Positions 25,758 to 35,055 of a stretch of DNA of 64,000 nt are shown piece by piece. A model generated the notes under the pieces. It saw nothing but the letters and a program-made list of their open reading frames with translations, had not been told where the DNA came from and searched no databases. The DNA comes from Hyphomicrobium_A sp963782555. GTDB taxonomy: Bacteria > Pseudomonadota > Alphaproteobacteria > Rhizobiales > Hyphomicrobiaceae. The position numbers and the translations under genes are program-made. The stretch covers positions 62,001 to 126,000 of the forward strand of contig CAWAKB010000006.1 of the NCBI GenBank assembly GCA_963782555.1, given 5' to 3'. Within the stretch, counting starts at the first letter, position 1. Each line of letters opens with the position of its first letter.

Positions 25758-26642
25758 TTAGGCGCCCGCTCTATACTGCTTGGGCGACACGCCGGTGAAC
25801 TGGCGGAAGACCTTGGCGAAGTGGCTCTGGCTCGCAAATCCGAGCGCCATGGCGACGTGGCTGGCGGAAAGCTGTGTGTCTTCCAGCATGCCCTTCGCCC
25901 CCTCGATCCGCTCCAGCATGACGTATTGATACGGCGCCACGCCGAACGACGTCTTGAACACGCGCGCGAAATACGAGGGGCTCATCTGCACGAGCCCTGC
26001 AAGCTCCGTAACGGAGATGTTGCTCGCGAGATTGGCGCGGATGTAGTCGACGAGACGTCGCTTCTGGGCCGGCGACAGAGCCGCCGTGCGGGGCTCCACA
26101 TGCCGGGGGTTCGCGTATGCCCCGGCGAGATAGGCGAGTAAGGCAAGAGATATTGATTCGCCGTAAAGCCTGCCCGACGAGCATCCTTCTCTGACCTCCT
26201 GGCGCATTGCCAACATCAGACTGGCGAGCCTGGCATCGCTCGCCGTCTGCGCGGAGGCTAACGATTTCTCGATCAGCGTCACCTCGTCTGGCGCAATGTG
26301 CCGGAGGCTGGAATTATCCAGCTGCAGAAGCATGTTCTGCCAACCAATGGTTGCCTGGAGGGCTTGCACCTCCGCATCGCGGCGGACAATGAACGCGGAT
26401 CCCGGCCGAACTCGGTTGGTGCGCCAGATGCCGCGATGCCGCCAATGTGCCGTGCCTTCTCCGCCGGTGCACAGGCAAAGCACGGTCTTGGGCCAAAAGT
26501 GGCTCGGCACGGGCTCGAGCCTGCAGTTCATCTCCTCGAACGGATACCCCGCCCACGGGTGGTCGACGCTGCTAAAATTGGGCGCGTTGTTGAATGGCTG
26601 CTGGCGGCCTTTGGAGACCAATTGAATGCGAGGCGTGCTCAC
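25758..26642 (-). CDS. AraC-family regulator, tandem paralogue 2
   Basis: 294 aa from the GTG at 26642 (VSTPRIQLVSKG), which has GGGGAG 8 nt upstream and aligns with the starts of the other copies; an ATG at 26684 would add 14 residues. Same layout: HPWAGYPFEEMN, LQLDNSSLRHIAPDEV in the sensor half, then ISVTELAGLVQMSPSYFARV and SHVAMALGFASQSHFAKVF, ending KQYRAGA. The sensor domain differs most from its paralogues, as expected if ligand specificity has diverged. Confidence 0.92.
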   Translation of the reverse strand: MSTPRIQLVSKGRQQPFNNAPNFSSVDHPWAGYPFEEMNCRLEPVPSHFWPKTVLCLCTGGEGTAHWRHRGIWRTNRVRPGSAFIVRRDAEVQALQATIGWQNMLLQLDNSSLRHIAPDEVTLIEKSLASAQTASDARLASLMLAMRQEVREGCSSGRLYGESISLALLAYLAGAYANPRHVEPRTAALSPAQKRRLVDYIRANLASNISVTELAGLVQMSPSYFARVFKTSFGVAPYQYVMLERIEGAKGMLEDTQLSASHVAMALGFASQSHFAKVFRQFTGVSPKQYRAGA

Positions 26643-26995
26643 GAGACCACTCCCCAAGTTCGCATGCTGCGAAAACTTTGACATACAGCTTTTGAATGCG
26701 CGCGCCGTTGTCGAAGTGAGTTTGTGGTGAAGGGCTCGAAGCCGGGATACGAATTACTGAAAGAGTCGTTCAGCAATTTGCATGTGTTCATATAGGTTCC
26801 ATGATTCCAGCGTGTTATGCGCGCGCGTTGACCTGCACATCCACCCCAAAATCTTCCCGCCCGTGACCCTGCAGCATCAAGGTTGGAAGGACGAGCGCCT
26901 CTGTAGCGGCCCATATCAACCACCGCGCATCAAACGGCCCCACCGCCCCTGAGACGGCAGAAGCGCCGTCGCCTGGACTTTCATGACACTGAATT
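26643..26995. other. Gene-free stretch between AraC paralogues 2 and 3
   Basis: About 350 bp, upstream of paralogue 2. It presumably holds that gene's promoter. I see no ORF with a start and ribosome-binding site and no clear repeat. Confidence 0.4.
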
Positions 26996-27884
26996 TCAGA
27001 GGCCTGCTCGATACTGCTTGGGCGTGACCCCCATGAACTGGCTGAAGACCTTCACAAAATGGCTCTGGCTGGAAAACCCGAGAGCTATGGCGATCTGGCT
27101 GCCCGACAGCTTCGTGGTCGCGAACATGTGCTTTGCTTCCTCGATCCGCTCGAACATGATGAATCGATAGGGCGTCGCACCGAACGAAGCCTTGAACACC
27201 CGAGAGAAGTGCGAAGTACTCATCTGCACAACTCCTGCAAGCGCCGTCACGGTGATATCGCCCGTCAAGTTTGCGCGGATGTAGTCAACCATGCTTCGCA
27301 TTTGGGTTGGCGATAGGCTGGTCGCGCAGTTCTCTACCTGCCGGGGCGTGGCATACGTTCCCGCCAGATACGCCAGCAAGGCCAGGGATATCGCCTCTCC
27401 ATGGAGCCTGCCCGAGTGACATCCTTCTTTGACCTCTGCAAACATTGCAGACATCAATGCTGTCAGTCGGTCATCTTTCGTGACCTGTGCGGAGCCTAAT
27501 GACTTCTCGATGGTGAGAACGTGATCGGGTGCGATGTCGTGCAATTTTGAATTATCCAGCTGCATTACCATCAACGGAAACGAGTTGCTCGAACTCTGCG
27601 GATTGAACCTCCACATCGCGGCGCATGATGGATACAATTCCACACTGGAAATTGTCCTTGCGCCAAAGGCCCCGATGCTTCCACTGCAAAGAAGCCTGAC
27701 CACCGATGGGGGACAACAGCGTCGTCTTGGGCCAGGCATGGCTTGGTAGGCATTCGGCGGGGCTGTTTGCCGCCTCGAAGCTGTAGCCGGCCCAGGGGTG
27801 GTCCGCACTGTTGAAGTCGGGCTGCGCGCTGAAAAATGGCACACGGCGCCCTTTCGATATCATCTGAATGCGGGACGTGCTCAC
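26996..27884 (-). pseudogene. AraC-family regulator, tandem paralogue 3, broken by one frameshift
   Basis: Starts at the GTG at 27884 (VSTSRIQMISKGRRVPFF) after GAGG. The N-terminal frame runs to MRRDVEVQSAEFEQ, and the C-terminal frame resumes as SNSFPLMVMQLDNSK and ends KQYRAGL at 26996. The break lies at about 27578-27592, where GAGTTC occurs; dropping one T gives SAESSNSFPLMVMQL, exactly the spacing of paralogue 1, and a 295-residue protein. HTH cores are VVQMSTSHFSRVF and ALGFSSQSHFVKVF. Probably functional if the indel is a sequence error. Confidence 0.88.
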
Positions 27885-27918
27885 ATCGACCTCGAACTTC
27901 CTGATGCTTGCTCGTGCG

Positions 27919-28809
27919 CTAGAAGCCGGCCCTGTACTGCTTGGGCGTGACGCCGGTGAACTGGCGGAAGACCTTCACGAAGTGGCTCTGGCTCGCGAAG
28001 CCGAACGCCATGGCCACCTGGCTCGCGGACAACTTTGTGGTGGTGGCGAGCATGCCCTTGGCCCCTTCGATGCGTTCCTGCATAACAAATCGATAGGGCG
28101 TGACGCCGAACGAAGTCTTGAACGTTCGAGCAAAGTGAGACGGGCTCATCTGCACCAGGCCAGCAAGCTGAGAGACGGACATATTGTTGGTCAGGTTTGC
28201 CCGGATGTATTCGACGAGCTTCCGCTTCTGGGTGGGCGACAGGCGTACCTCGCTATCACCTACGTGCCGGGGTGAAGCGTAGTTGCTCGCGAGATACGCA
28301 AGCAAGGCAAGCGAGATCGATTCTCCGTAGAGCCGGCCGGAGGGACATCCTTCTCTGACCTCCTCGCGAACGGCCTGCATGAGTGTGCTGAGCTGGTCAT
28401 CCCTCGTGCCCCGCATGGAGATCAGCGACTTCTCGATTGCGCTCACTTGGTCAGGCGCAATCTGCTCCAACTTGGAGTTATCCAGCTGCAACGCCATAAC
28501 GGGCCATGTGTTCGTAGCCCGGCGTTCTTGGATCTCCGACCCGCTGCGCGCCATAAACAGGTATCCGGGCCGAACCCGATCTTCATGCCAAATGCCCCGA
28601 TGCCTAAAGCTTACGGTTCCTTGCTCACCGCCGGTGCAGAGAAAGAGTGTGGTCCTGGGCCACACATGGCTCCGCAGCGGTTCGGTTTTGCTGCTCCCCT
28701 CCTCGAAGCTGTAGCCAGCCCACGGATGGTTGGCGCTGCTGAATTCAGGGGCGCGGAAAAAAAGCTCTTGGCGGCCTTTGGAGACCAATTGAATGCGGGA
28801 CGTACTCAC
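27919..28809 (-). CDS. AraC-family regulator, tandem paralogue 4
   Basis: 296 aa from the GTG at 28809 (VSTSRIQLVSKG), aligned with the other paralogues; an ATG-type start at 28854 would add 15 residues. Sensor domain: HPWAGYSFEEGSS and LQLDNSKLEQIAPDQVSAI. DNA-binding domain: MSVSQLAGLVQMSPSHFART and ASQVAMAFGFASQSHFVKVF, ending KQYRAGF. Its last 100 bp are nearly the same as those of paralogue 1 at the DNA level, suggesting recent duplication or gene conversion. Confidence 0.92.
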   Translation of the reverse strand: MSTSRIQLVSKGRQELFFRAPEFSSANHPWAGYSFEEGSSKTEPLRSHVWPRTTLFLCTGGEQGTVSFRHRGIWHEDRVRPGYLFMARSGSEIQERRATNTWPVMALQLDNSKLEQIAPDQVSAIEKSLISMRGTRDDQLSTLMQAVREEVREGCPSGRLYGESISLALLAYLASNYASPRHVGDSEVRLSPTQKRKLVEYIRANLTNNMSVSQLAGLVQMSPSHFARTFKTSFGVTPYRFVMQERIEGAKGMLATTTKLSASQVAMAFGFASQSHFVKVFRQFTGVTPKQYRAGF

Positions 28810-29120
28810 CACACCGGTTCCCGACGCCCCCCGAGCCGCAAAGAATTCCTGCACGCGGTGGGCCGTGCATCAATTCGCCCACCGAGGTTCATCGCGCGGA
28901 CGACGGCAGAAAAAAACTGTTGCAGTCGCTAGACTTGGCCGGTCCACGGATCCCGACACACTAGCCGAGAGGGCAAGATCAGGCTGGGCTCTCAGCGAAC
29001 TTTTTTTGCAATCAGCGCACAAGTTGCAAGCTGGGTAGCCCAGCCACCCCCCAGCCAACCGGCAAGCCTGGTGGGGTTCTCATGTTGATTTGAAGCTGTT
29101 GGGTTGGGCTCTGCGGTCGC
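28810..29120. other. Gene-free stretch upstream of AraC paralogue 4
   Basis: 311 bp between the AraC array and the tetR stop. It has a short hairpin GCTGGG-TA-GCCCAGC near 29031-29045 and an A/T-rich tract GAACTTTTTTTGC near 29000. No gene seen. Confidence 0.4.
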
Positions 29121-29732
29121 TTAGCGCGACTTCGGGGCGTGTTCTGCAAGCAGCGAGCGCAGCATGCTGACCACCCGCGAGGCCGGACCGCTCGTGCCGG
29201 CGTAGCACTGGATGGAAATGCGCGCGCCCTCGAACAGCAAGAAGACCTCGTCGGCGAGGCGCTCGGGCTCGGGATAGCCCCCTTCGCGGAACAGCGTTAC
29301 GAGCCGCTCGCGCTTGCGTGTCTTGTAGTCCTCGATGATCTGCCGCGCCGGGTGCTCCGTCTCGCGCAGCTCTACGGCGGCATTGGCGATGGCACAGCCG
29401 CGGTCGATACGGCCGTCGAAGATCTGCTCGACGTGCTCCACCCAGCCATCGAGCTGTGCATGCGGGTCGCCGGGATGCTGCTGCGCCAGCCTCTCCCACA
29501 CCGCATCGCCTTCCTTGGCGAGCTCGGTGAGATAGGCCGCCACCAGCTCATCCTTGGAACCAAAATGCCGATAGAGCGTCATTTTGTTGGTGGCAGCGGC
29601 CTCGGCAATCGCCTCCACGCCCACCGCGCGAATCCCGTGCTCGTAGAAGAGGTCGCGCGCGGCCGCCAAAATGCGCTCGCGGGGCGGAACCGGCGAAGGC
29701 ACGGAAACGGCGTGGGAAACGGTTTTGATCAT
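29121..29732 (-). CDS. TetR-family transcriptional repressor
   Basis: 203 aa from the ATG at 29732 (MIKTVSHAV) with AAGAGG upstream. The N-terminal HTH domain contains RILAAARDLFYEHGIRAVGV and TNKMTLYRHFGSKDELVAAY, the classic TetR pattern. The C-terminal ligand domain has CAIANAAVELRETEHPA. It is divergent from the azoreductase gene, and the inverted repeat at 29753-29784 in the shared promoter region is a likely operator, so it probably represses itself and azoR. Confidence 0.9.
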   Translation of the reverse strand: MIKTVSHAVSVPSPVPPRERILAAARDLFYEHGIRAVGVEAIAEAAATNKMTLYRHFGSKDELVAAYLTELAKEGDAVWERLAQQHPGDPHAQLDGWVEHVEQIFDGRIDRGCAIANAAVELRETEHPARQIIEDYKTRKRERLVTLFREGGYPEPERLADEVFLLFEGARISIQCYAGTSGPASRVVSMLRSLLAEHAPKSR

Positions 29733-29752
29733 GGCCTCTTGACCAGGGTGTG

Positions 29753-29784
29753 ACCGGTAAGTATAGCATGTAGGTGTTACCGGT
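29753..29784. promoter_or_regulatory. Inverted repeat, candidate TetR operator
   Basis: ACCGGTAA (29753-29760) and TTACCGGT (29777-29784) are exact inverted half-sites 16 bp apart, placed between the divergent tetR and azoR genes. Half-site length and position fit a TetR-family operator. Confidence 0.55.
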
Positions 29785-29854
29785 CGGTACCACAATGTGC
29801 GGGCGTTGTCATGTCCCTCGTCTCGCACTGCAACACACCAAGTGGGGCCCAGCA

Positions 29855-30481
29855 ATGCGCCAGATCCTGTGCCTGACGAGCAGTCCCCGTCGCGATACCT
29901 CCTATTCGAACCTTGTCGCAGCTCGCGTTCTCAAAGAGCTGCGCAGTGTACACCCCGACGCGGTCATCACCATCCGCGATCTTGCTGGCAATCCACTGCC
30001 GCACATCGACGAGGACTTCGTCACGGCGACGCGCTCGGTGGCCGGCCCGCGAACAACTCACCAGCATGCCTTGATAGAGCAGTCCGACATTCTCGTCGAT
30101 GAGCTCCTGGCGGCTGACACGATCGTCATCGCTGCAGCAATGATCAACTTCGGCATTCCCTCGGTGCTCAAGGCGTGGATCGACTACATCTGCCGTCCCG
30201 GCCGCACGTTCCGCTACACCGAGTATGGCTCCAAAGGCCTGCTCGGTGGGCGGCGCGCGATCTTGGTTTTGGCGCGCGGCGGCGTCTACTCCATTGGCCC
30301 CATGCGAAGCTTCGAGCACGAGGAGAGCTATCTGCGCTCGGTGCTGGCCTTCCTCGGCATCACCGATGTCGAGACCATCCTGATCGAAGGCGTGGGCCTG
30401 GGGCCCGATGCTGCCGAGCGGGCGGTGGGTGCCGCCATCAAACGAGCTGCCTCCGTCGCCGGAATCCTCGCCGCCGCCTGA
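29855..30481 (+). CDS. azoR: FMN-dependent NADH-azoreductase-like flavoprotein
   Basis: 208 aa from the ATG at 29855. Flavodoxin-like fold of the AcpD/AzoR family: LTSSPRRDTSYSNLVAARVL for FMN phosphate contact, AAAMINFGIPSVLKAWIDYI (family M-Y-N-F-xIP motif, here MINFGIP) and the GRTFRYTEYGSKGLL loop; ARGGVYSIG near residue 140 contacts the flavin. Such enzymes reduce quinones and azo compounds and are often controlled by a divergent TetR regulator, as here. Confidence 0.88.
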   Translation: MRQILCLTSSPRRDTSYSNLVAARVLKELRSVHPDAVITIRDLAGNPLPHIDEDFVTATRSVAGPRTTHQHALIEQSDILVDELLAADTIVIAAAMINFGIPSVLKAWIDYICRPGRTFRYTEYGSKGLLGGRRAILVLARGGVYSIGPMRSFEHEESYLRSVLAFLGITDVETILIEGVGLGPDAAERAVGAAIKRAASVAGILAAA

Positions 30482-30560
30482 GAAACCTTACCCGCGACTA
30501 CACCTCCTCAACGAGGTCGACAAACGAGTGTCCATCCAGAGCCCCCTCGGACGGTTTCAT

Positions 30561-31755
30561 ATGCCATGCTCCCGTTTCGCCAGCCTCGCCAACCCGCTTC
30601 TCCTGGTGCCGCTCGTGGCCCTGGCGCTTGCCGGCTGCAATCAGCCGGAGTCGCAGTCCCAAAGTGCGCCGCCGCCGGCGCCGCAGGTCACCGTCGCGTA
30701 TCCGGTGAAGAAACTCGTCGCTGACGAGGCCGAATTTGTCGGTCGCTTCGTCGCCGTCGATGCGGTCGAGGTGCGCGCGCGCGTCTCCGGCTACCTCGAC
30801 GCGATCCACTTCAAGGACGGACAGATGGTGAAGAAGGGCGACCTTCTGTTCACCATCGATCGCCGGCCGTTCGAGAACGCGCTCGATCAGGCCCAGGCGA
30901 ATCTCGAGCAGGCCAAGGCCAATCTCGCCTTTGCCGATAGCGACCTCGCGCGCGGGCGCAGCCTTGTGCGCGGCACCACCATCACCGAGCAGACTTTCGA
31001 CCAGCGCGTTCAGTCAAAGCGCGTAGCCGAGGCCAACGTGAAGGCTCAGGACGCCGCCGTGCGTCAGGCCGCGCTCGACCTGGAGTTCACCGAGCTCAGG
31101 GCGCCCGTCGCCGGGCGCATCGGCGACCGGCGCGTCTCGACCGGGGACCTGGTCACCGGCGGGACCGGCGGCAACACGACGCTGTTGGCGACGATCCGCT
31201 CGACCGACCCGATACGTTTCGAGTTCACCATGGGATGAAACCTCCTATCTGCGCTTCCTGCGCGTGCACAAGAGCGGACGGGCGCAATGGGGAACGTGGC
31301 GGTGAAGCTCAGGCTGATCGACGAGCAGGGCTTTGACCATGAGGGCCACTTGGATTTCATCGACAATACGATCGACCGCTCCTCCGGTGCGATCCGCCTG
31401 CGTGCCGAGGTCTCCAATCCGGACGGCATGTTCACGCCGGGGATGTTCGCGCGCATCCGCGTGCCCATGGCCCCCCAGCAGAGGCGCTGCTGGTGCCCGA
31501 CACGGCGATCGGCACGGAGCAGGTGCGCAAGTTCGTCCTCGCCATCGACGGCAAGAACGTCGCGCAGCCGAAATACGTGACGCTGGGGTCGGTCGTCGAT
31601 GGCCTGCGCGTGATCACTGCCGGTCTTGCCCCAAGGACCGTGTGATCATCAACGGCTTGATGCGCGTGAGACCCGGTGTGCGGGTTGCACCGCAAGACGG
31701 GGCGATCGCCTCGGCCGCCAATCCCAACCAGCCGACGCAAACGAAGAGCGACTAG
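30561..31755 (+). pseudogene. RND efflux periplasmic adaptor (MFP), broken by four frameshifts
   Basis: AcrA/MexA-type membrane-fusion lipoprotein, with lipobox ALAGC after the start at 30561. The intact first part covers the biotinyl-lipoyl and helical hairpin regions (VRARVSGYLDAIHFKDGQMV, TITEQTFDQRV). The rest alternates between frames: MDETSYLRFLRVHKSGRA, NVAVKLRLIDEQGFDHEG, EALLVPDTAIGTEQVRKF, KDRVIINGLMRVRPGVRV. Breaks are at about 31232 (GGG), 31278 (GGGG), 31473 (CCCCCC) and 31631 (CCCC). Correcting each run by one base gives 398 residues exactly. Either a locally poor sequence or a decayed adaptor beside an intact pump. Confidence 0.85.
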
Positions 31756-31769
31756 GAAGCGGGCGGGGC

Positions 31770-34700
31770 ATGCGCATCTCCCAGTTCTTCATCGACCGGC
31801 CGATTTTTGCCGCCGTCATCTCCATGGTCTTCGTGATCCTGGGGGCGGTATCCTATGGGCGGCTGCCGATCGCGCAGTATCCGGAGATCGCACCGCCGAC
31901 TGTCAACGTCACCGGGCAGTATCCCGGCGCCAGCGCCGAGGTGGTCGCCGCGACCGTCGTGGCGCCGCTCGAGCAGCAGATCAACGGCGTCGAGCACATG
32001 CTCTACATCACGTCGAACTCGACAGGTGACGGGCAATTTTCCATCGAGGTGACGTTCGAGCTCGGCACCGACCTCGATATCGCGCAGGTGCAGGTGCAGA
32101 ACCGCGTGGCCATTGCCCAGCCGCGCCTGCCGGCGGACGTGCGCAACATCGGCGTGACCGTCGCCAAGGCGTCGCCCGACCTGATGATGGTCGTCCACCT
32201 CTACTCCCCCGACCAATCGCGCGACACGCTCTTCATATCGAACTACGCCAACATTCAGGTCACCGACGTCCTCAACCGCATCGACGGCATCGGCTCGATT
32301 ACCGTGTTCGGCAGCCGCGACTACTCTATGCGCGTTTGGCTCGATCCCGACCGCTTGCAGTCGCTCAACCTGACGGCGGGCGACGTGGTTTCGGCTTTGC
32401 AGGGCCAGAACGTGCAGGTGCCCTCGGGTACACTCAATCAGCCGCCCGTCGCCAACCCCGGAGCCTTCCAGCTCTCGGTCAGGACGCTTGGGCGACTTTC
32501 CGACCCCAACGAGTTCGGCAACGTCGTCGTCAAGCAGACGGACGACGCGGTCGTGCGCTTGAAGGACGTGGGCCGGGTGGAGCTGGCGGCGCAGGACTAT
32601 GGCCGCAACTCCTATCTCGATCGCGACCCGGCAATCGGCCTCGGCATCTTCCAGCGGCCGGGATCGAACGCGCTTGCGACCGCCGAGGCGGTGAAGTCGA
32701 CGATGGAGGAGCTGTCGAAGAGCTTTCCTGAGGGTCTCAAGTACACGATCATCTACAATCCCACCGAGTTCATCCAGCAATCGGTGGACGCGGTGATCAC
32801 CACCATCGGCGAGGCGATCATCCTCGTCGTGTTGGTCGTCATCCTGTTCCTGCAGACATGGCGCGCTGCCGTCATTCCTATCCTCGCCATTCCGATCTCG
32901 CTCGTCGGCACCTTCTTCTTCATGGCGATGTTCGGGTTCTCACTCAACAACTTGTCGCTGTTCGGGCTGGTGCTGGCGATCGGCATCGTTGTCGACGACG
33001 CAATTGTCGTCGTCGAGAATGTCGAGCGCAATATCGCCTCGGGCCTCTCCCCTCGCGACGCCGCCAAGCGCACCATGAACGAGGTCGGCTCGGCGCTGAT
33101 CGCCATTGCGCTTGTTTTGTGCGCCGTGTTCGCGCCTTCCGCCTTCATTACCGGCATCTCCGGTCAGTTCTACCGCCAGTTCGCTCTCACCATTACCGGC
33201 GCGACCATCATCTCACTCATCGTGTCGCTGACGCTCTCGCCGGCGATGTGCGCGCTTCTTTTGAAACCGCACGCGGCGGAGCACGCCAAGAAGAGCAGGT
33301 GGACGCTGCCGCTGCGTGCCTTCTTCAAAGGCTTCAACTGGACCTTCGATCGGCTCAGTGCGGGCTACGGCTGGTTTACCGCGCGGGTGGTGCGCTTCGC
33401 CGCGATCATGCTCGTCGCCTACGGCTGCGTGCTCGCCTTCGGCATGAATGAGTTCCGCAAGACGCCGATCGGCTTCATCCCGCAGCTCGACGTTGGCTAT
33501 GTCATCGTCGTCACGCAACTTCCCGGCGGCGCCTCGCTCGCGCGCACCGACGCTGTCAACCGCCGCGCAGCCGAGATCGCGCTCAAGGTGCCAGGTGTCG
33601 CCCATGCTGTGAACATCGTCGGCTTCTCCGGCGCCACGCGTACGGCCGCGCCCAACGCCGGCGCCGTCTTCGTCGTGCTCGATCCCTTCGAGAAGCGGGC
33701 CAAGGACCCAAGCCAATCGGCCGCGGCCATCCAGCAGACATTGCTGAAGAAGTTTTCCGCCATCCAGGAAGGCCTGATCGTCGTCGCCCTGCCGCCGCCC
33801 GTGCGCGGGATCGGCACCGCAGGCGGCTTCCGCATGATGGTCGAGGACCGCGCCGGCCATGGACCACAGGCCCTGCAAAATGCGGTCTACGCCATGATGG
33901 GGCGCGCAGCTCAGACGCCCGGATTGAAGCAGGTCTACTCGCTGTTTGAGTCCTCGACGCCTCAGATCTATCTCGACATCGACCGCACCAAGGCGCAGAT
34001 GCTCGGCATCAAGGTGCCCGATGTGTTCGGCGCCCTGCAGACCTACCTCGGCTCGTCATATGTCAACGATTTCAACCTGCTCGGGCGAACCTTCCGCGTC
34101 ACTGCGCAGGCCGACGCGCCCTTCCGGCTCGAGCCGAGCGACGTTCTGAAGATCCGCGTGCGCAACGACAAGGGCGACGCGGTCCCGCTCGGCTCCTTCA
34201 CGACGGTGAGCAACATCTCCGGCCCCTACCGCGTGCCCCGCTACAATCTTTATCCCGCCGCCGAGCTCGATGGCTCGCCCGCACCCGGCTACTCCCAGGG
34301 CCAGGCGATCGAGATCATGCAGAAGCTTGCCGACGCGACGTTGCCTCCCGGCTTCAGGTACGAGTGGACGACGCTTGCCTTCCAGCAGTTGCGCGCAGGC
34401 AATACCGCAGTCTTCGCCTTCGCGCTGGCCGTTGTGTTCGTGTTCCTGGTGCTTGCGGCGCAATACGAGAGCCTGACGCTGCCGCTGGCGGTGATCCTGA
34501 TCGTGCCGATGTGCCTCATTGCCTCGATTACAGGCGTAATTCTGCGCGGGCAGGACAACAATATCCTGACCCAGGTGGGCTTCATCGTGCTGATAGGGTT
34601 GGCGGCAAAGAACGCCATCCTGATCGTGGAGTTCGCCAAGCACCTTGAGGACGGCGGCCGCGACCGATGGGCGGCGGCGGTCGAGGCCGCGCACCTGCGC

Positions 34701-34949
34701 CTGCGCCCGATCCTCATGACCTCGCTCGCCTTCATCTTCGGTGTGGTGCCGCTGGTATGGGCGACCGGCGCCGGCGCCGAGCTGCGCCAGGCCCTTGGAA
34801 CCGCGGTGTTTTCCGGAATGATCGGCGTGACCCTGTTTGGGCTCCTGTTCACACCCACCTTCTATGTCATCAGCCGCTGGGTCGCCGGCTTCGGGACCCG
34901 GCGTGAGCGGTCGCTTGATACGCAGTCGGCAGAGCAAAATTTGCAATAG
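31770..34949 (+). CDS. RND efflux transporter, HAE1 (AcrB/MexF) family
   Basis: 1059 aa from the ATG at 31770 (MRISQFFIDRPIFA). Inner-membrane proton-driven drug efflux pump with 12 TM helices and two large periplasmic domains. The opening FFIDRPIFAAVISMVFVI and PEIAPPTVNVTGQYPGAS is diagnostic. The proton-relay Asp pair is in GIVVDDAIVVVENVERN (TM4). The second-half repeat has GLAAKNAILIVEFAKH. It lies 14 bp after the adaptor gene, forming one operon. No outer-membrane factor gene is adjacent. Confidence 0.95.
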   Translation: MRISQFFIDRPIFAAVISMVFVILGAVSYGRLPIAQYPEIAPPTVNVTGQYPGASAEVVAATVVAPLEQQINGVEHMLYITSNSTGDGQFSIEVTFELGTDLDIAQVQVQNRVAIAQPRLPADVRNIGVTVAKASPDLMMVVHLYSPDQSRDTLFISNYANIQVTDVLNRIDGIGSITVFGSRDYSMRVWLDPDRLQSLNLTAGDVVSALQGQNVQVPSGTLNQPPVANPGAFQLSVRTLGRLSDPNEFGNVVVKQTDDAVVRLKDVGRVELAAQDYGRNSYLDRDPAIGLGIFQRPGSNALATAEAVKSTMEELSKSFPEGLKYTIIYNPTEFIQQSVDAVITTIGEAIILVVLVVILFLQTWRAAVIPILAIPISLVGTFFFMAMFGFSLNNLSLFGLVLAIGIVVDDAIVVVENVERNIASGLSPRDAAKRTMNEVGSALIAIALVLCAVFAPSAFITGISGQFYRQFALTITGATIISLIVSLTLSPAMCALLLKPHAAEHAKKSRWTLPLRAFFKGFNWTFDRLSAGYGWFTARVVRFAAIMLVAYGCVLAFGMNEFRKTPIGFIPQLDVGYVIVVTQLPGGASLARTDAVNRRAAEIALKVPGVAHAVNIVGFSGATRTAAPNAGAVFVVLDPFEKRAKDPSQSAAAIQQTLLKKFSAIQEGLIVVALPPPVRGIGTAGGFRMMVEDRAGHGPQALQNAVYAMMGRAAQTPGLKQVYSLFESSTPQIYLDIDRTKAQMLGIKVPDVFGALQTYLGSSYVNDFNLLGRTFRVTAQADAPFRLEPSDVLKIRVRNDKGDAVPLGSFTTVSNISGPYRVPRYNLYPAAELDGSPAPGYSQGQAIEIMQKLADATLPPGFRYEWTTLAFQQLRAGNTAVFAFALAVVFVFLVLAAQYESLTLPLAVILIVPMCLIASITGVILRGQDNNILTQVGFIVLIGLAAKNAILIVEFAKHLEDGGRDRWAAAVEAAHLRLRPILMTSLAFIFGVVPLVWATGAGAELRQALGTAVFSGMIGVTLFGLLFTPTFYVISRWVAGFGTRRERSLDTQSAEQNLQ

Positions 34950-35055
34950 CACCGATGGCCCTGGAAACCCCGGCGGGCCAGGATCAGTTCATTCGACGAG
35001 CTTGTCGTCACGCGACCTAGCCACCTCCTATGTATGGACGAAAGCGAGGCAGCCA

